NCBI RefSeq assembly: GCF_000723165.1
Contig: NZ_HG322949.1
Span: 2,043,666-2,107,665 of the forward strand
DNA length: 64,000 nt
Source: Janthinobacterium agaricidamnosum NBRC 102515 = DSM 9628
GTDB lineage: Bacteria > Pseudomonadota > Gammaproteobacteria > Burkholderiales > Burkholderiaceae_D
Direction: 5' to 3'
The translations under genes and the position numbers were made by a program. Positions 8,670 through 17,647 of this stretch are shown piece by piece (the first letter of the stretch is position 1; each line of letters begins with the position of its first letter). A model generated the notes under the pieces. The model had not been told where the DNA came from and made no database searches. It worked only from the letters and a program-made list of their open reading frames with translations.

Positions 8670-9302
8670 ATGCTGCTGATCAGTCCCGAACAGTTTGCCG
8701 GCTTCCTTGGCGCCGCGCTGCTCATCACCGTTTCTCCCGGTCCCGACAACCTGATGGTGCTTGGCGTCGGCATGTCGCGCGGGCGCAGGCAGGGCATGGT
8801 CTTCGGCCTCGGCTGCGCGCTGGGCTGCCTCAGCCACACGCTGCTGGCGACGCTGGGCGTCAGCGCGCTGATCGCCGCGTCGCCGGCCGCGTTCACCGCG
8901 CTCAAGATCTGCGGCGGCCTGTACCTGGTCTGGCTCGGCATCGGCGCGCTGCGCAGCCGTGGCGGCACCAGCGTCGATGGCGCGCTGCAAGTGCAAGAGT
9001 CCTCCGCCCGCTTATTCGCCAAGGGCTTGCTGGCCAACAGTATCAATCCGAAAGTCGTGCTGTTTTTCCTGGCCTTCCTGCCGCAATTCGTCGATGCCGG
9101 CCGCGGCGGCGTCGGCTGGCAAACCGCGCAACTGGGCTTGATCTTCACGGCCCAGGCGTGCGTGCTGTTTGGCTTGCTGGGTTATTTTTCCGGCGCGGTC
9201 GGCAAATGGATCAACCGCCACCCGTCCGCCGGCCTGTGGCTGGACCGGGTTGCCGGGACGATCTTCATCAGCCTCGGCGTGCGGCTGATGGTGGCGCGCT
9301 GA
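8670..9302 (+). CDS. LysE/RhtB-family amino acid exporter
   Basis: A 210-residue inner membrane protein with about six hydrophobic segments. The family signature is at the N-terminus (LLITVSPGPDNLMVLGVGMS), followed by GLGCALGCLSHTLLATLGVS and ICGGLYLVWLGIGALR. RhtB/LysE proteins export amino acids or homoserine lactones; the substrate cannot be told. The start at 8670 has AGGA in front. The gene is monocistronic and converges on the YceI-family gene 3 bp away. Confidence 0.9.
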   Translation: MLLISPEQFAGFLGAALLITVSPGPDNLMVLGVGMSRGRRQGMVFGLGCALGCLSHTLLATLGVSALIAASPAAFTALKICGGLYLVWLGIGALRSRGGTSVDGALQVQESSARLFAKGLLANSINPKVVLFFLAFLPQFVDAGRGGVGWQTAQLGLIFTAQACVLFGLLGYFSGAVGKWINRHPSAGLWLDRVAGTIFISLGVRLMVAR

Positions 9303-9305
9303 CTG

Positions 9306-10028
9306 TTACAGCTTCACCGCGACCAGCTTGAACTGCAAGTCCATCTGGTCTTGCACCGCGATCGCGCCGCCCAGCACGGCAAACGGCACCAGGCCGAAAT
9401 CGGTCTGCTTCAGGCTGACCTTGCCTTGCACGGTCAGGCCGCCGGCCGCGTCTGTCTCGATGCGGGTGGGAATGGCCACCTCGCGCGTCACGCCATGCAG
9501 CGTGATCGCCGCGTGCAGCAGGCTGTCGCCGCCGGCACGCGTCACATGCACCTGCACCCACGGATAGTTATCCGCGTCGAGCACCTTGGCCAGCATATTG
9601 TGGCGCGTGCCTTCGATCGCTTCCTTCGATGGCTGGGTGTCGAAGCCGGCCTCCTTGCGCAGCGCCCCTTCATCGACCGTCATCTGATCGAGCCGGAAAC
9701 GGAAGTCGGCGCGGTCGCGGCCGGGCGCCGCGTAACCCTGCACGTCGCGGCTGGCCACCACATGGTCGTGGCCGAGCCGCGCCAGGCGGCCGCCACGGTA
9801 CACCACGATGGTGATCAGCGACGCTTGCGGGGCTATCCGCAGCACACTGTCGCCGGCCTTGGCGGCGTCCAGGTAGTAACTTTCCGGAAAGTCGCTGACG
9901 GCGGCGGATACCACCGGTCCGGCTGGCGGCGTGACGGCCAGCGGCGCGCAGGCGGCCAGGCACAGCGCGGCCGCCAGGCAGGCTGCGCGGCGCGGGGAGT
10001 GGTTGGGCAAACGGGTGCGCAAGAACAT
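9306..10028 (-). CDS. YceI-family lipoprotein
   Basis: A 240-residue protein with a lipoprotein signal peptide ending in a lipobox (LCLAACAPL, Cys near 27). A YceI-like beta-barrel domain follows (LGHDHVVASRDVQGY, TRHNMLAKVLDADNYPW, VQGKVSLKQTDFGLVPF). YceI proteins are lipocalin-like barrels that bind isoprenoid-type lipids such as polyprenyl compounds; some are stress-induced. The lipobox predicts membrane anchoring, whereas the classical YceI protein is soluble in the periplasm. AGGAG sits 9 bases before the start at 10028. Confidence 0.85.
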   Translation of the reverse strand: MFLRTRLPNHSPRRAACLAAALCLAACAPLAVTPPAGPVVSAAVSDFPESYYLDAAKAGDSVLRIAPQASLITIVVYRGGRLARLGHDHVVASRDVQGYAAPGRDRADFRFRLDQMTVDEGALRKEAGFDTQPSKEAIEGTRHNMLAKVLDADNYPWVQVHVTRAGGDSLLHAAITLHGVTREVAIPTRIETDAAGGLTVQGKVSLKQTDFGLVPFAVLGGAIAVQDQMDLQFKLVAVKL

Positions 10029-10319
10029 CGGTCGAACTCCTGGTGAACAGCGTGACAGCGATAATGGCGCTGGCCGGCATGCGGTTTTTTGTCGCGATTT
10101 TTGTTACTATCTTAATCGATTTCGCAGCACTAGGAAACTGTTGCAATTAAAGTCATTGAAACTATGGCAGGCAGGCCTGATTTGTTTGCTCAAGGTCATG
10201 CGCCGGTCATATCCGCCGGGTATGATGTTTCTGTTGGCACAGCAGGCGCCGCGCTGGTCACTGCCCTCCGGGAGGTGCGGGATCGCGGCGTTTGACTCAG
10301 CAGGTTAGCCGGTGACCTC

Positions 10320-10586
10320 AAGCATCGGCACCAATTCCATGCCCCTGCCCGCGGTGGGGGCATTCAAGAAAAATGCCAGGCTTAATGAAGTCCTAAGCCT
10401 GCGCGATGCAACTTCTGGCAAAGTACTTACATGGCGCACGGATAAACCGGGCCCAAGGTTGCCGGACACCACATGACCGGCACAGATTCGGAATGGCGCT
10501 GCCGAGACAGCGAGTTCAGTGATTATCCCTACGCTCTGATACAGCGTTTTAGCCGGTTGCCGCGTTGAGCGAAACCGGCTTTTTTT
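10320..10586 (+). ncRNA. Candidate structured small RNA ending at an intrinsic terminator
   Basis: Two perfect 7 bp hairpins (10339-10363 and 10378-10400) are followed by GC-rich complementary segments and a terminator. The 5' end is not defined, since no clear -35/-10 pair was found. The call rests only on structure plus an otherwise unexplained forward terminator, so it is tentative. Confidence 0.3.
10551..10586 (+). terminator. Intrinsic terminator, + strand
   Basis: Stem AGCCGGTT (10551-10558) with AACCGGCT (10573-10580), 14-base loop, then a run of seven T (10580-10586). There is no annotated + strand gene upstream within the region. Confidence 0.75.
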
Positions 10587-10600
10587 CGCCCGTGACTTTA

Positions 10601-10633
10601 CGAAAAACGCCACAGGCGGTTTGCCCGTGGCGG
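10601..10633 (-). terminator. Intrinsic terminator of the M1 peptidase gene
   Basis: On the minus strand GCCACGGGC...GCCTGTGGC forms a hairpin followed by GTTTTTCG, 13 bp after the stop codon of the peptidase gene. Confidence 0.7.
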
Positions 10634-10645
10634 GATGGCATGCGC

Positions 10646-13309
10646 TTACTTCGGCAACTTGGCCAGCCACGCATCGATCGCCGGCAAGCGTTCCTTGCGT
10701 ACCTTGATGCGGTACTGGATGCCGGCCACCGCGGCTTGCGCTTCGCCGCGCGCCTCCGCGGCCAGCTTGGCCTGGGCATAGGCTTGCAGCTTGCCGACCA
10801 TGGCCGGATCGGCCGACGTGGCCGCCAGGCGCGAGAGATAACGGCTCAGCGAGCTGTAATCGACACGTTCCTCGACTTGTTTTTGATGTGCCAGCGCAAA
10901 GTCGAAGGCCAGGTCGGGATGCAGGTAGGAGACCCGGCTGATCATCGCCGCGCTGTTGGTCAGTCCCGGTTCATCGGTCAGCGCCAGTTCCAGCGCGCGC
11001 TGCGCCAGCGCGACGTCCTTGCTGGCGCCCAGCAATTCATACAGGCGGCTCTTGATCACCTGGCTTTTTTCCTGCTGCGCGGAGGCGCGCAGCGCATCCC
11101 AGGCGGCCGCATCGGCATTTTGCGCCACCACCGACAGTATGACCTTGCGCAAGGCCGGCGGCAGCGCCGTCGCATCGCTGTGTTGCGCGGCGTAGCGGCG
11201 GCGCGCTTCGGCGATCACGGCCGGGTCGCCCAGGTCGCTCAAGGTCAGGATCAGCGTCGAGCGCAAGTTGGCGACCGTGCTCGATTCGTCAGGCCGGATG
11301 GTCCAGCCGGTCCTGGCCAGCACCGGCGCCAGCCGCGCGATGGCGTAATCGCCAAAGGCTTTCTGGCGCGCCGGATCGGCCGCGTACAGGTGATGGATGT
11401 CGTTCAGCGTCGAGGCGATCCGGCCCCACACCTGGCTATCGGCGTCGAGCGGGGTGGCATTGACCAGGTCGAGCACGTCGGAGGCCGGCTGCAAGCCGGC
11501 CTGGCCCAGCGCCTGCGTATCGGCCAGCAAGCCCAATTGGTCGATCGGCGCCAGCCCGGCGAAACCGGCCGCCAGCCTGGCGAAACCGGCTGGCTGGTAC
11601 AGTGTGCGGAAATAACCGCTCTGGCCGGCGTTGACCAGCACCGCGCCGCAGCCCGGCACATCCAGGCTGGCCTTGCCATTGGTGACCAGCACCCGCGCCA
11701 CGCCGGTATTGCCGATGGTTTGCGCGATCACCGGCACGCGCCACGACAAGGCTTTTTTATTCGGCTGGTCCTTGCTGAATTCCGTCTGGGTCAGCGTGAC
11801 GCGGGTCCGGCCGTTGCGGCACACGGCGTCGCCGACGCTGATCATCGGAATGCCCGGTTGCAGCGTGAAATCGTGGGCGATCGCGGTGATCGGCTTGTGC
11901 GCCGCTTTTTCCACCGCGCGCCACAAGTCGTCCGACACGGTATTGCCGTAGGCGTGGGCCTTCATGTAGCCGCGTACGCCGTCGCGCCAGCCGTCGCTGC
12001 CGACATAGGCTTCCAGCATGCGGATTACCGCCTGCCCCTTGTCGTAGGTGATGGTATCGAAGGCCTGGCTGGCTTGCTCCACCGTCGCGATGCGCTGCAC
12101 CACCGGGTGGGTGGTCGACAGGGCGTCCTTGGCCATTGCTCCTTCGCGTCCGGCCACCGCTTCCAGCTTGGTATTCCATTCCGGGTGCAGCAGCTCGGTG
12201 GTGCGGCCTTCCATCCACGAGGCGAAACCCTCGTTCAGCCACAGGTCGTCCCACCAGCGCATCGTGACCAGGTCGCCAAACCACTGGTGCGCCGTTTCAT
12301 GCGCCATGGTGGTGAAGATGTTTTGCTTGTCGGCCACGGTCGAGAAGGCCGGGTCGAGCAGCAGCGCCTGTTCGAAGGTGAATACGGCGCCCCAGTTTTC
12401 CATCGCGCCGAAGAATTGGCTGCGGCCCGGCGCGGCGATATTGTCGAGTTTCGGCAGCGGGTAGCGCACGCCGAAATAATCGTTATATTCGCGCAGCACC
12501 GCCGCGCTTTCGTCGAGCGCGAACTTGCCTTGCTCCAGCGCGCCGCGCCGGGTGACGACGCCGATCTCGGTGCCGTCGACCTGCTTGGCGGCGCGCTCGA
12601 AATCGCCGACGCCGAAGAACAGCAGGTAGGTCGACATCTTCGGCGTGATGCCGAACTTGACCAGCTTGCGGCCGTCGCCGAGGTCGGCGCTGCTGGCCAC
12701 CGGCATGTTGCTCAGTGCCATTTCATCGCTTGGCACGGTCGTTTCCAGCGAGAACGTGGCCTTGTAGTTCGGTTCATCCCACGACGGAATCAGGCCGCGC
12801 GCGTCGGAATTCTCGAATTGGGTGTACAGCGCGCGCTTGCGGCCTTGCGGCGTATCGTAGTCGAGGAAGAACAGGCCGGTGGCCTGGCTGCGGATCTTGC
12901 CGCTGTAATCGAGGCTCAGTTGGTAATTGCCCTTGGCCAGCGGCTTGGCGAAGTGGAATGTCGCGGTTTGCCGTTCGGCGTCGCTGACGATCTTGTCGGC
13001 CGCCTGCGCCGCCAGGCCCGGCTTGCCGGTGCCGCTGATCGATGCGCCGGCAAATACCAGGTCGACCGCGTTCAGCGTGATTGAGCTGGTCGGTTCGCTC
13101 ACGGCCAGCGTGATGGCGACCTTGGCCTTGAACGTGGCGGCCTGGGCGTCCGGTGTCAGCGACAGCGCGTAATGGCTGGGGATGACGCCGCGTGGCAACT
13201 GGGTGGTGGTGCCGGACGAGGCGGCCGTGACCGGCGCGGCCAGTACGGCGGGGGCGCCGGCCAGGCCGATCAGCGTGAGGACGGCGGCGGAAATCAACTT
13301 GCGATGCAT
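10646..13309 (-). CDS. Secreted M1-family metallo-aminopeptidase
   Basis: An 887-residue protein with a signal peptide (KLISAAVLTLIGLAGAPAVLA), so periplasmic or exported. The M1 signatures are complete: GAMENWG substrate-binding motif (near 304), zinc-binding HETAH (near 335) and, 18 residues on, the third ligand Glu in WLNEGFASW. The large helical ERAP1-like C-terminal domain fills the second half. It removes N-terminal residues from peptides. Classic PepN is cytoplasmic; the leader sets this one apart. The start at 13309 is chosen because the leader begins there and AAGG lies upstream. Confidence 0.92.
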   Translation of the reverse strand: MHRKLISAAVLTLIGLAGAPAVLAAPVTAASSGTTTQLPRGVIPSHYALSLTPDAQAATFKAKVAITLAVSEPTSSITLNAVDLVFAGASISGTGKPGLAAQAADKIVSDAERQTATFHFAKPLAKGNYQLSLDYSGKIRSQATGLFFLDYDTPQGRKRALYTQFENSDARGLIPSWDEPNYKATFSLETTVPSDEMALSNMPVASSADLGDGRKLVKFGITPKMSTYLLFFGVGDFERAAKQVDGTEIGVVTRRGALEQGKFALDESAAVLREYNDYFGVRYPLPKLDNIAAPGRSQFFGAMENWGAVFTFEQALLLDPAFSTVADKQNIFTTMAHETAHQWFGDLVTMRWWDDLWLNEGFASWMEGRTTELLHPEWNTKLEAVAGREGAMAKDALSTTHPVVQRIATVEQASQAFDTITYDKGQAVIRMLEAYVGSDGWRDGVRGYMKAHAYGNTVSDDLWRAVEKAAHKPITAIAHDFTLQPGIPMISVGDAVCRNGRTRVTLTQTEFSKDQPNKKALSWRVPVIAQTIGNTGVARVLVTNGKASLDVPGCGAVLVNAGQSGYFRTLYQPAGFARLAAGFAGLAPIDQLGLLADTQALGQAGLQPASDVLDLVNATPLDADSQVWGRIASTLNDIHHLYAADPARQKAFGDYAIARLAPVLARTGWTIRPDESSTVANLRSTLILTLSDLGDPAVIAEARRRYAAQHSDATALPPALRKVILSVVAQNADAAAWDALRASAQQEKSQVIKSRLYELLGASKDVALAQRALELALTDEPGLTNSAAMISRVSYLHPDLAFDFALAHQKQVEERVDYSSLSRYLSRLAATSADPAMVGKLQAYAQAKLAAEARGEAQAAVAGIQYRIKVRKERLPAIDAWLAKLPK

Positions 13310-13757
13310 GGGATAGCCTTGTGGTTGGTCGACATGATGGTGAGGGAACCTCGCTGCGGTGAAGCAGCGTTTTCCGTCGAGCAATCTAAAGTGAAAGTAC
13401 GCCAAAGTCAACGCGGCTGCGGCCTGATGCCAATTTGATATGGCCGAATACGCTTTCGTCATGGGAGTCGGGCATGCTCGATTGATACACGGCGGCGGCG
13501 CCCCAAATTGCCCCAATGTGGCGCTGGCGCTGGATGCGTCCGATTTGCGGTACGTGCTGCATACAACTGGACTTGTTAAAAGGGCAGCAAAAAGAAGTGT
13601 GGTTTTTACGACTCAATCCGGATGGGCGGATACGCGGCATCGTCGGCCCTGGCGCCGACGATGCCGCGGTGTGGCAGATGGATCCGGTGACTTTGCTTCA
13701 GTTGCCTGGTCCAGTTGCCTGTTTCAGCTGCGTATTTCAGCTGCGTATCTCAGTTGC
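13310..13757. other. 448 bp spacer with a GST relic and tandem repeats
   Basis: This gap between two minus-strand peptidase genes contains the promoter region of the M1 gene, a frameshifted glutathione S-transferase fragment on the + strand (about 13480-13690) and a degenerate 13 bp tandem repeat (13722-13760). No intact gene was found. Confidence 0.6.
13480..13690 (+). pseudogene. Decayed glutathione S-transferase N-terminal fragment
   Basis: Three frames together read like the thioredoxin-fold start of a GST: a YTAAAPQ-like beginning, then NVALALDASDLRYVLHTT in another frame, then LDLLKGQQKEVWFLRLNPDG followed by RIRGIVGPGADDAAVW. The last part matches the familiar GST pattern KGEQ..PEFL.LNPNGRIPAIVD...ADD.AVFE. 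At least one or two frameshifts break it, the conserved Pro of NGRIP is lost and everything after the N-terminal domain is missing. It is a gene relic, not expressed as a working enzyme. Confidence 0.6.
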
Positions 13758-13760
13758 TTA
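13722..13760. repeat. 13 bp tandem repeat, three units
   Basis: TTTCAGCTGCGTA occurs twice exactly (13722-13734, 13735-13747), then a variant TCTCAGTTGCTTA (13748-13760). Looser CAGTTGCCTG units lie just upstream. The array runs into the stop codon of the S9 peptidase gene at 13758. Confidence 0.75.
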
Positions 13761-15803
13761 CTTCAGTTCATTCAGCAGGAAGGTGTAGGTCAGCGCCCAC
13801 ATCTGCGCCTGCTGGTCGTTATTGGCCGCGCCGGCGTGGCCGCCTTCGGTGTTTTCCCAGTACAGCACGTCGTGTCCCTGCTGCGCCATTTTTGCCACCA
13901 TCTTGCGCGCATGGCCGGGATGGACCCGGTCGTCGCGGGTCGAGGTGGTGAACAGCACGCGCGGATATCGTTGATCCTTCGCGACGTTCTGGTACGGCGA
14001 ATATTTGCCGATGTAGGCCCATTGCGCCGGGTCGTCCGGATCGCCGTATTCGCCGATCCACGACGCGCCCGCCAGCAGCTTGCCGTAGCGCCGCATGTCC
14101 AGCAGCGGCACCTGGCACACCACCGCCTTGAACAGGTCCGGCCGCTGCACCAGCACCGCGCCGACCAGCAAGCCGCCATTGCTGCCGCCCATGATGCCCA
14201 GGTGGCGCGGGCTCGACAGCTTGCGCGCGATGAGGTCTTGCGCCACCGAGATGAAATCGTCATAGGCGCGCTGGCGCTGTTCCTTCAGGGCCGCCTGGTG
14301 CCAGCGCGGGCCGAATTCGCCGCCGCCGCGGATATTGGCCAGCACGTACACGCCGCCGTTATCCAGCCATGCTTGTCCGGTGACGCCGCTGTAAAACGGT
14401 TTCAGCGAGATTTCAAAACCGCCGTAGCCATACAGCACGGTCGGATTCCTGCCGTCGAATCGGGTGTCCTTGCCCATGATGACGAAGTACGGCACCTTGG
14501 TGCCGTCTGGCGACGTCGCTTGATACTGCTGCACGGTGTACGGCGCGGCGTCGAAAAAGGCCGGCAGGGATTTGACGGGATGGCGCTGGTCGCTGCCGGC
14601 GCTCGCCAGGTACAGCGTGGTCGGTGTCAGGAAATCGTTCACGCTGAGGAAGTACTGGTCCGAGCCGATCGGATCGAGCGCGCGGGTTTCCAGCGTGCCG
14701 AACGCCGGCGCATCGACCGCGCGGCGCTGCCATGCGCCATCGATGCGACGCCATTCGACCAGCCGGTTCCTGACATTGTCGAGCACATTGATCAGCAGCG
14801 CGGATCGGGTCGCGGTGACCCCGTCCAGCGAGCTGGTGGACGTCGGGGTAAACAGCACCTCGAAGTTGCGCCCGCCTTTCATGAAGCGCTGGAAATCGGT
14901 GGCCAGCAGCGCGCCTTGCGGATAGGTTCGGTCGCCGACGGACCAGTCCGAGCGCAGCGTGATGATCAGCTGGTCGCGCACCGTGCTGGCGTTGGCGTCG
15001 TCCGGTTTCGGCACCTTGACCAGGCTGGCGCCGTCGCGCAGGAATAGTTCGCTGCTGTAGAAATCGACCTGGCGTTCGATGAATTGCGCTTCATGGCCGG
15101 GCGTGACATCCTGGTAGGCGCCGACGCCGAGGTCGTCCGCCGCGGCTTCATACACGGTGCGCGCTTCGGCCAGCGGCGTGCCGCGGCGCCATTCCTTGAC
15201 GATGCGCGGGTAGCCGGAACTGGTCATCGAGCCGGGGCCGAAATCGGTCGACACGAACACGGTATTTTCGTCGATCCACGAAGCGCCGCCTTTCGCTTCC
15301 GGCAAGATGAAACCGTCGCTCACAAAAGCGCGCGTGGCGACATCGTATTCGCGCACCACGCAGGCGTCGCCGCCGCCGCGCGACAGCGAAACCAGGCAGC
15401 GTTCTTCTTGCGGATACAGGCAGGCGACGCCGGCCCAGACCCAGTTCTCCTGTTCGCTGGCCGCCAGCTGGTCGAGGTCGATCACGGTGTCCCATGCCGG
15501 TTCCGGCAATTGATACTGCTCCAGCGTGGTGCGGCGCCAGATGCCGCGCACATGCCGGGCGTCGCGCCAGAAATTGTAATAAAACTCGCCATGCTTGCTG
15601 ACATGCGGGATGCGCTCGCTGGAATTGAGGATGGTTTTCAGTTGCCCGTTCAGCGCGGCGAATTGGGGCCGGCCTTCCAGTTCGCTGGTGCTGATCTTGT
15701 TATGCCGCCTGACCCATGCCAGTTGCCGCTCGCCGGCCACGTCTTCCAGCCATTGGTGGGGATCGTCCGCCTGCGCCGGGGTAGGTTCGCTATCGTTGGG
15801 CAT
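13758..15803 (-). CDS. Prolyl oligopeptidase family (S9A) serine peptidase
   Basis: A 681-residue cytoplasmic-type protein without signal peptide. The N-terminal part starts with DDPHQWLEDVAGERQLAWVR, the typical S9A opening, followed by a beta-propeller. The C-terminal hydrolase domain shows the nucleophile elbow GIMGGSNGGLLVGA, the acid in TSTRDDRVHPGHARKM and the catalytic His in ENTEGGHAGAA. Such enzymes cut after proline, or act as oligopeptidases, on short peptides only. The frame stays open upstream to 16493, but the start at 15803 matches the family N-terminus; the extension overlaps the next gene and reads as nonsense. It lies 92 bp after the PHP-domain gene on the same strand. Confidence 0.92.
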   Translation of the reverse strand: MPNDSEPTPAQADDPHQWLEDVAGERQLAWVRRHNKISTSELEGRPQFAALNGQLKTILNSSERIPHVSKHGEFYYNFWRDARHVRGIWRRTTLEQYQLPEPAWDTVIDLDQLAASEQENWVWAGVACLYPQEERCLVSLSRGGGDACVVREYDVATRAFVSDGFILPEAKGGASWIDENTVFVSTDFGPGSMTSSGYPRIVKEWRRGTPLAEARTVYEAAADDLGVGAYQDVTPGHEAQFIERQVDFYSSELFLRDGASLVKVPKPDDANASTVRDQLIITLRSDWSVGDRTYPQGALLATDFQRFMKGGRNFEVLFTPTSTSSLDGVTATRSALLINVLDNVRNRLVEWRRIDGAWQRRAVDAPAFGTLETRALDPIGSDQYFLSVNDFLTPTTLYLASAGSDQRHPVKSLPAFFDAAPYTVQQYQATSPDGTKVPYFVIMGKDTRFDGRNPTVLYGYGGFEISLKPFYSGVTGQAWLDNGGVYVLANIRGGGEFGPRWHQAALKEQRQRAYDDFISVAQDLIARKLSSPRHLGIMGGSNGGLLVGAVLVQRPDLFKAVVCQVPLLDMRRYGKLLAGASWIGEYGDPDDPAQWAYIGKYSPYQNVAKDQRYPRVLFTTSTRDDRVHPGHARKMVAKMAQQGHDVLYWENTEGGHAGAANNDQQAQMWALTYTFLLNELK

Positions 15804-15895
15804 CGCTGGTCTTTCGTAGTAAGAAGGAAAGGGCCGCTTACCGGATGAAGCGGCCAGAACGCTACTGTGCCATGAATTTTGCCCTGCTGCAGGGT

Positions 15896-17647
15896 TTAAC
15901 GGTGGGCGGGCGTTGGTTGCGTCATCGTTTGTTGCGTCGCCGTCCGCTGCGTCACCCACACCGGCGCCGACCACAGCACCTTGCCGTCGTCCTGGGTCAG
16001 CCGCGCGTAATAAAAATGTTCGCCATCGGACGGCGTCAGCGTGATCGTCGCCGCCGTTGACAAGGGCGTCACGCTGCCGTTGGCGCCAGGCACGCCCTGG
16101 AAGATGGTGACCGCGCTGGCGCTGCGTCCGGCCTGATTGCTGAAACCGACGCTCAAGGACAGCGGGCCGCTGTTGCCGAAGCGCTCGCCCATGATGTGGC
16201 CGTTGGCGGTCAGCACCAGTTGCGACTGCTTGTCCATCGTCGCGAACACGCGGCGCGCCTGGATCGCCTGCAGCAGGCTGTCGCGGCTCAACGGCGTGTC
16301 GTTGGGGATCAGGATGCCGGTGCGGTTGCTGTACGACGCGCCCCAGTTGGCGCAATGGTTGTCCTGGTTGCTGCTGAACGCCACGTGGAAACCGGCCGCC
16401 AGCGCCTTGTTGCACGCCAGTTCGTAATTGCTGCGGCGGCTTTCGGTTTCGGTGGTATTGACCGAAAAGGCCGACGTATTCATCACTTCGCACAAGGCCA
16501 TGGCCTGGTCGCCGTCCTGGCTGTAGCCGAAAGGCAAACCGCCGACGACGAATTGGCCGCTCAGCGCCGGATGGTTGAACTGGCCGATCCAGCCGCGTTG
16601 CGCCATCAGTGCGTACAGCCCGGCGTAATCGCCTTTCTCCGTGTAAGTGTCGGCCAGTAATTGTCCGCTGTCATTCATTTCCCAACCGAGTAATTGATTG
16701 CTATTGAAAATATTCAAGTGGCCGCCGCCTTTGATGACGCCCCATTCCATGCCGTACAGCGCGACAAAGCCAGGGTGGGCGGCGGTAAATTCGGCCGCCG
16801 CCGCCAGGCCGCTCTGATACAGCGCGCGTACCAGCAGCGGGTCGGCGCTGCGGTTGGTGCGGTCCGAACCGTCATACATATGGTTGTGTTCGGATGTCAT
16901 CAAGCTGTCCAGGCCGTGATCCAGCGCATATTGGTAGGCATCCTTCGGGCCGAACGGCGCGCTTTGCGGCGCCTGCGCGCCATGGCAGCCGGCCAGCGGG
17001 CCGCCGCCGTCGCTATGATTGGTCTGGCTGTGCAAGTTCGCGTACACCACCGTGTAGGGCAGCGCGCCGGCCGCCGGCGCCCACTGCAGCGACGGGCCGG
17101 CCAGCGCCTGGAAGCCCGGCATCGCCAGCGGCGCCAGCTGGCCGACGGATATCGTCCAGCGCTGTTCGATGCTGTCCTGTGCATTGCTCGACAGTATTTC
17201 CTCGACGCCGTTCAGGCTGGCGCCGGCCAGCGCCGCTCCGGCGTCGCGCGCCAGTGCCCGCAAGCGCAATTGATATATGCCGGCGGATAGGCCGCCTGGC
17301 AAGGTTTTGCCATCGGCGCGGCCATCCCAGCGCAGTGCGATATCGACCGGCCGTTCCAGCAATGCCTGGTCACCGAACCAGCTGCGCACGGCGGCGCCGT
17401 CGGGATCGAGCAAGTCCAGCCGCCAGCTGACCCGTTGCGGCTGGTCGGCCATCGGATACGCGAATTGCAGCGAGATAGTGCGCGCCCGGTTGTCGCCTGG
17501 CGCGCGGTACGGCGCTTGCAGCGTGGCCTCGAATTCGCGGTGCTCATGCGGCGCGGCGGCCAGCGCGGCAGGGGCCGGCAGGGCGCAGCAAGCCAGCAAG
17601 CCGAACGCTGCTATCTTGACGGTGTGATACTTGAGTCGGTTGAGCAT
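15896..17647 (-). CDS. Secreted PHP-domain phosphoesterase-like protein
   Basis: A 583-residue exported protein (signal peptide about 1-31, ending ALAAA). An N-terminal beta-rich domain (about 35-165) precedes a PHP metallo-hydrolase fold. Metal-ligand motifs are NLHSQTNHSDGGG (near 206), LDSLMTSEHNH (near 246), QFNHPALSG (near 360) and SSNQDNHCANWG (near 425). PHP enzymes are usually phosphoesterases with a trinuclear metal site. The substrate is unknown; export suggests phosphate scavenging or polymer turnover. Followed on the same strand by the S9 peptidase gene. Confidence 0.75.
   Translation of the reverse strand: MLNRLKYHTVKIAAFGLLACCALPAPAALAAAPHEHREFEATLQAPYRAPGDNRARTISLQFAYPMADQPQRVSWRLDLLDPDGAAVRSWFGDQALLERPVDIALRWDGRADGKTLPGGLSAGIYQLRLRALARDAGAALAGASLNGVEEILSSNAQDSIEQRWTISVGQLAPLAMPGFQALAGPSLQWAPAAGALPYTVVYANLHSQTNHSDGGGPLAGCHGAQAPQSAPFGPKDAYQYALDHGLDSLMTSEHNHMYDGSDRTNRSADPLLVRALYQSGLAAAAEFTAAHPGFVALYGMEWGVIKGGGHLNIFNSNQLLGWEMNDSGQLLADTYTEKGDYAGLYALMAQRGWIGQFNHPALSGQFVVGGLPFGYSQDGDQAMALCEVMNTSAFSVNTTETESRRSNYELACNKALAAGFHVAFSSNQDNHCANWGASYSNRTGILIPNDTPLSRDSLLQAIQARRVFATMDKQSQLVLTANGHIMGERFGNSGPLSLSVGFSNQAGRSASAVTIFQGVPGANGSVTPLSTAATITLTPSDGEHFYYARLTQDDGKVLWSAPVWVTQRTATQQTMTQPTPAHR

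Larger units (their letters stand above)
10029..10645. other. 617 bp gene-free region with hairpins and a forward terminator
   Basis: No convincing protein gene is present. Read on the + strand it holds compact hairpins: ATGCCCC/GGGGCAT (10339-10363), AGGCTTA/TAAGCCT (10378-10400) and a strong intrinsic terminator at 10551-10586. No + strand gene lies upstream to use that terminator. The left end must contain the promoter of the YceI-family gene. No match to tmRNA, RNase P RNA, 4.5S RNA or a familiar riboswitch was recognised. Confidence 0.5.

Noticed and set aside
10200..10586. tmRNA, RNase P RNA, 4.5S RNA or a riboswitch
   Set aside because: None of the conserved core sequences of these RNAs was found; only generic hairpins and a terminator are visible.
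10565..13084. 839-codon + strand open frame opposite the M1 peptidase gene
   Set aside because: It is antisense to a protein with intact GAMEN and HEXXH motifs; long opposite-strand frames are common in GC-rich DNA and its translation has no domain pattern.
15804..16493. N-terminal extension of the S9 peptidase reading frame
   Set aside because: Upstream of 15803 it overlaps the PHP-domain gene in another frame and reads as low-complexity sequence; the family N-terminus begins just after 15803.
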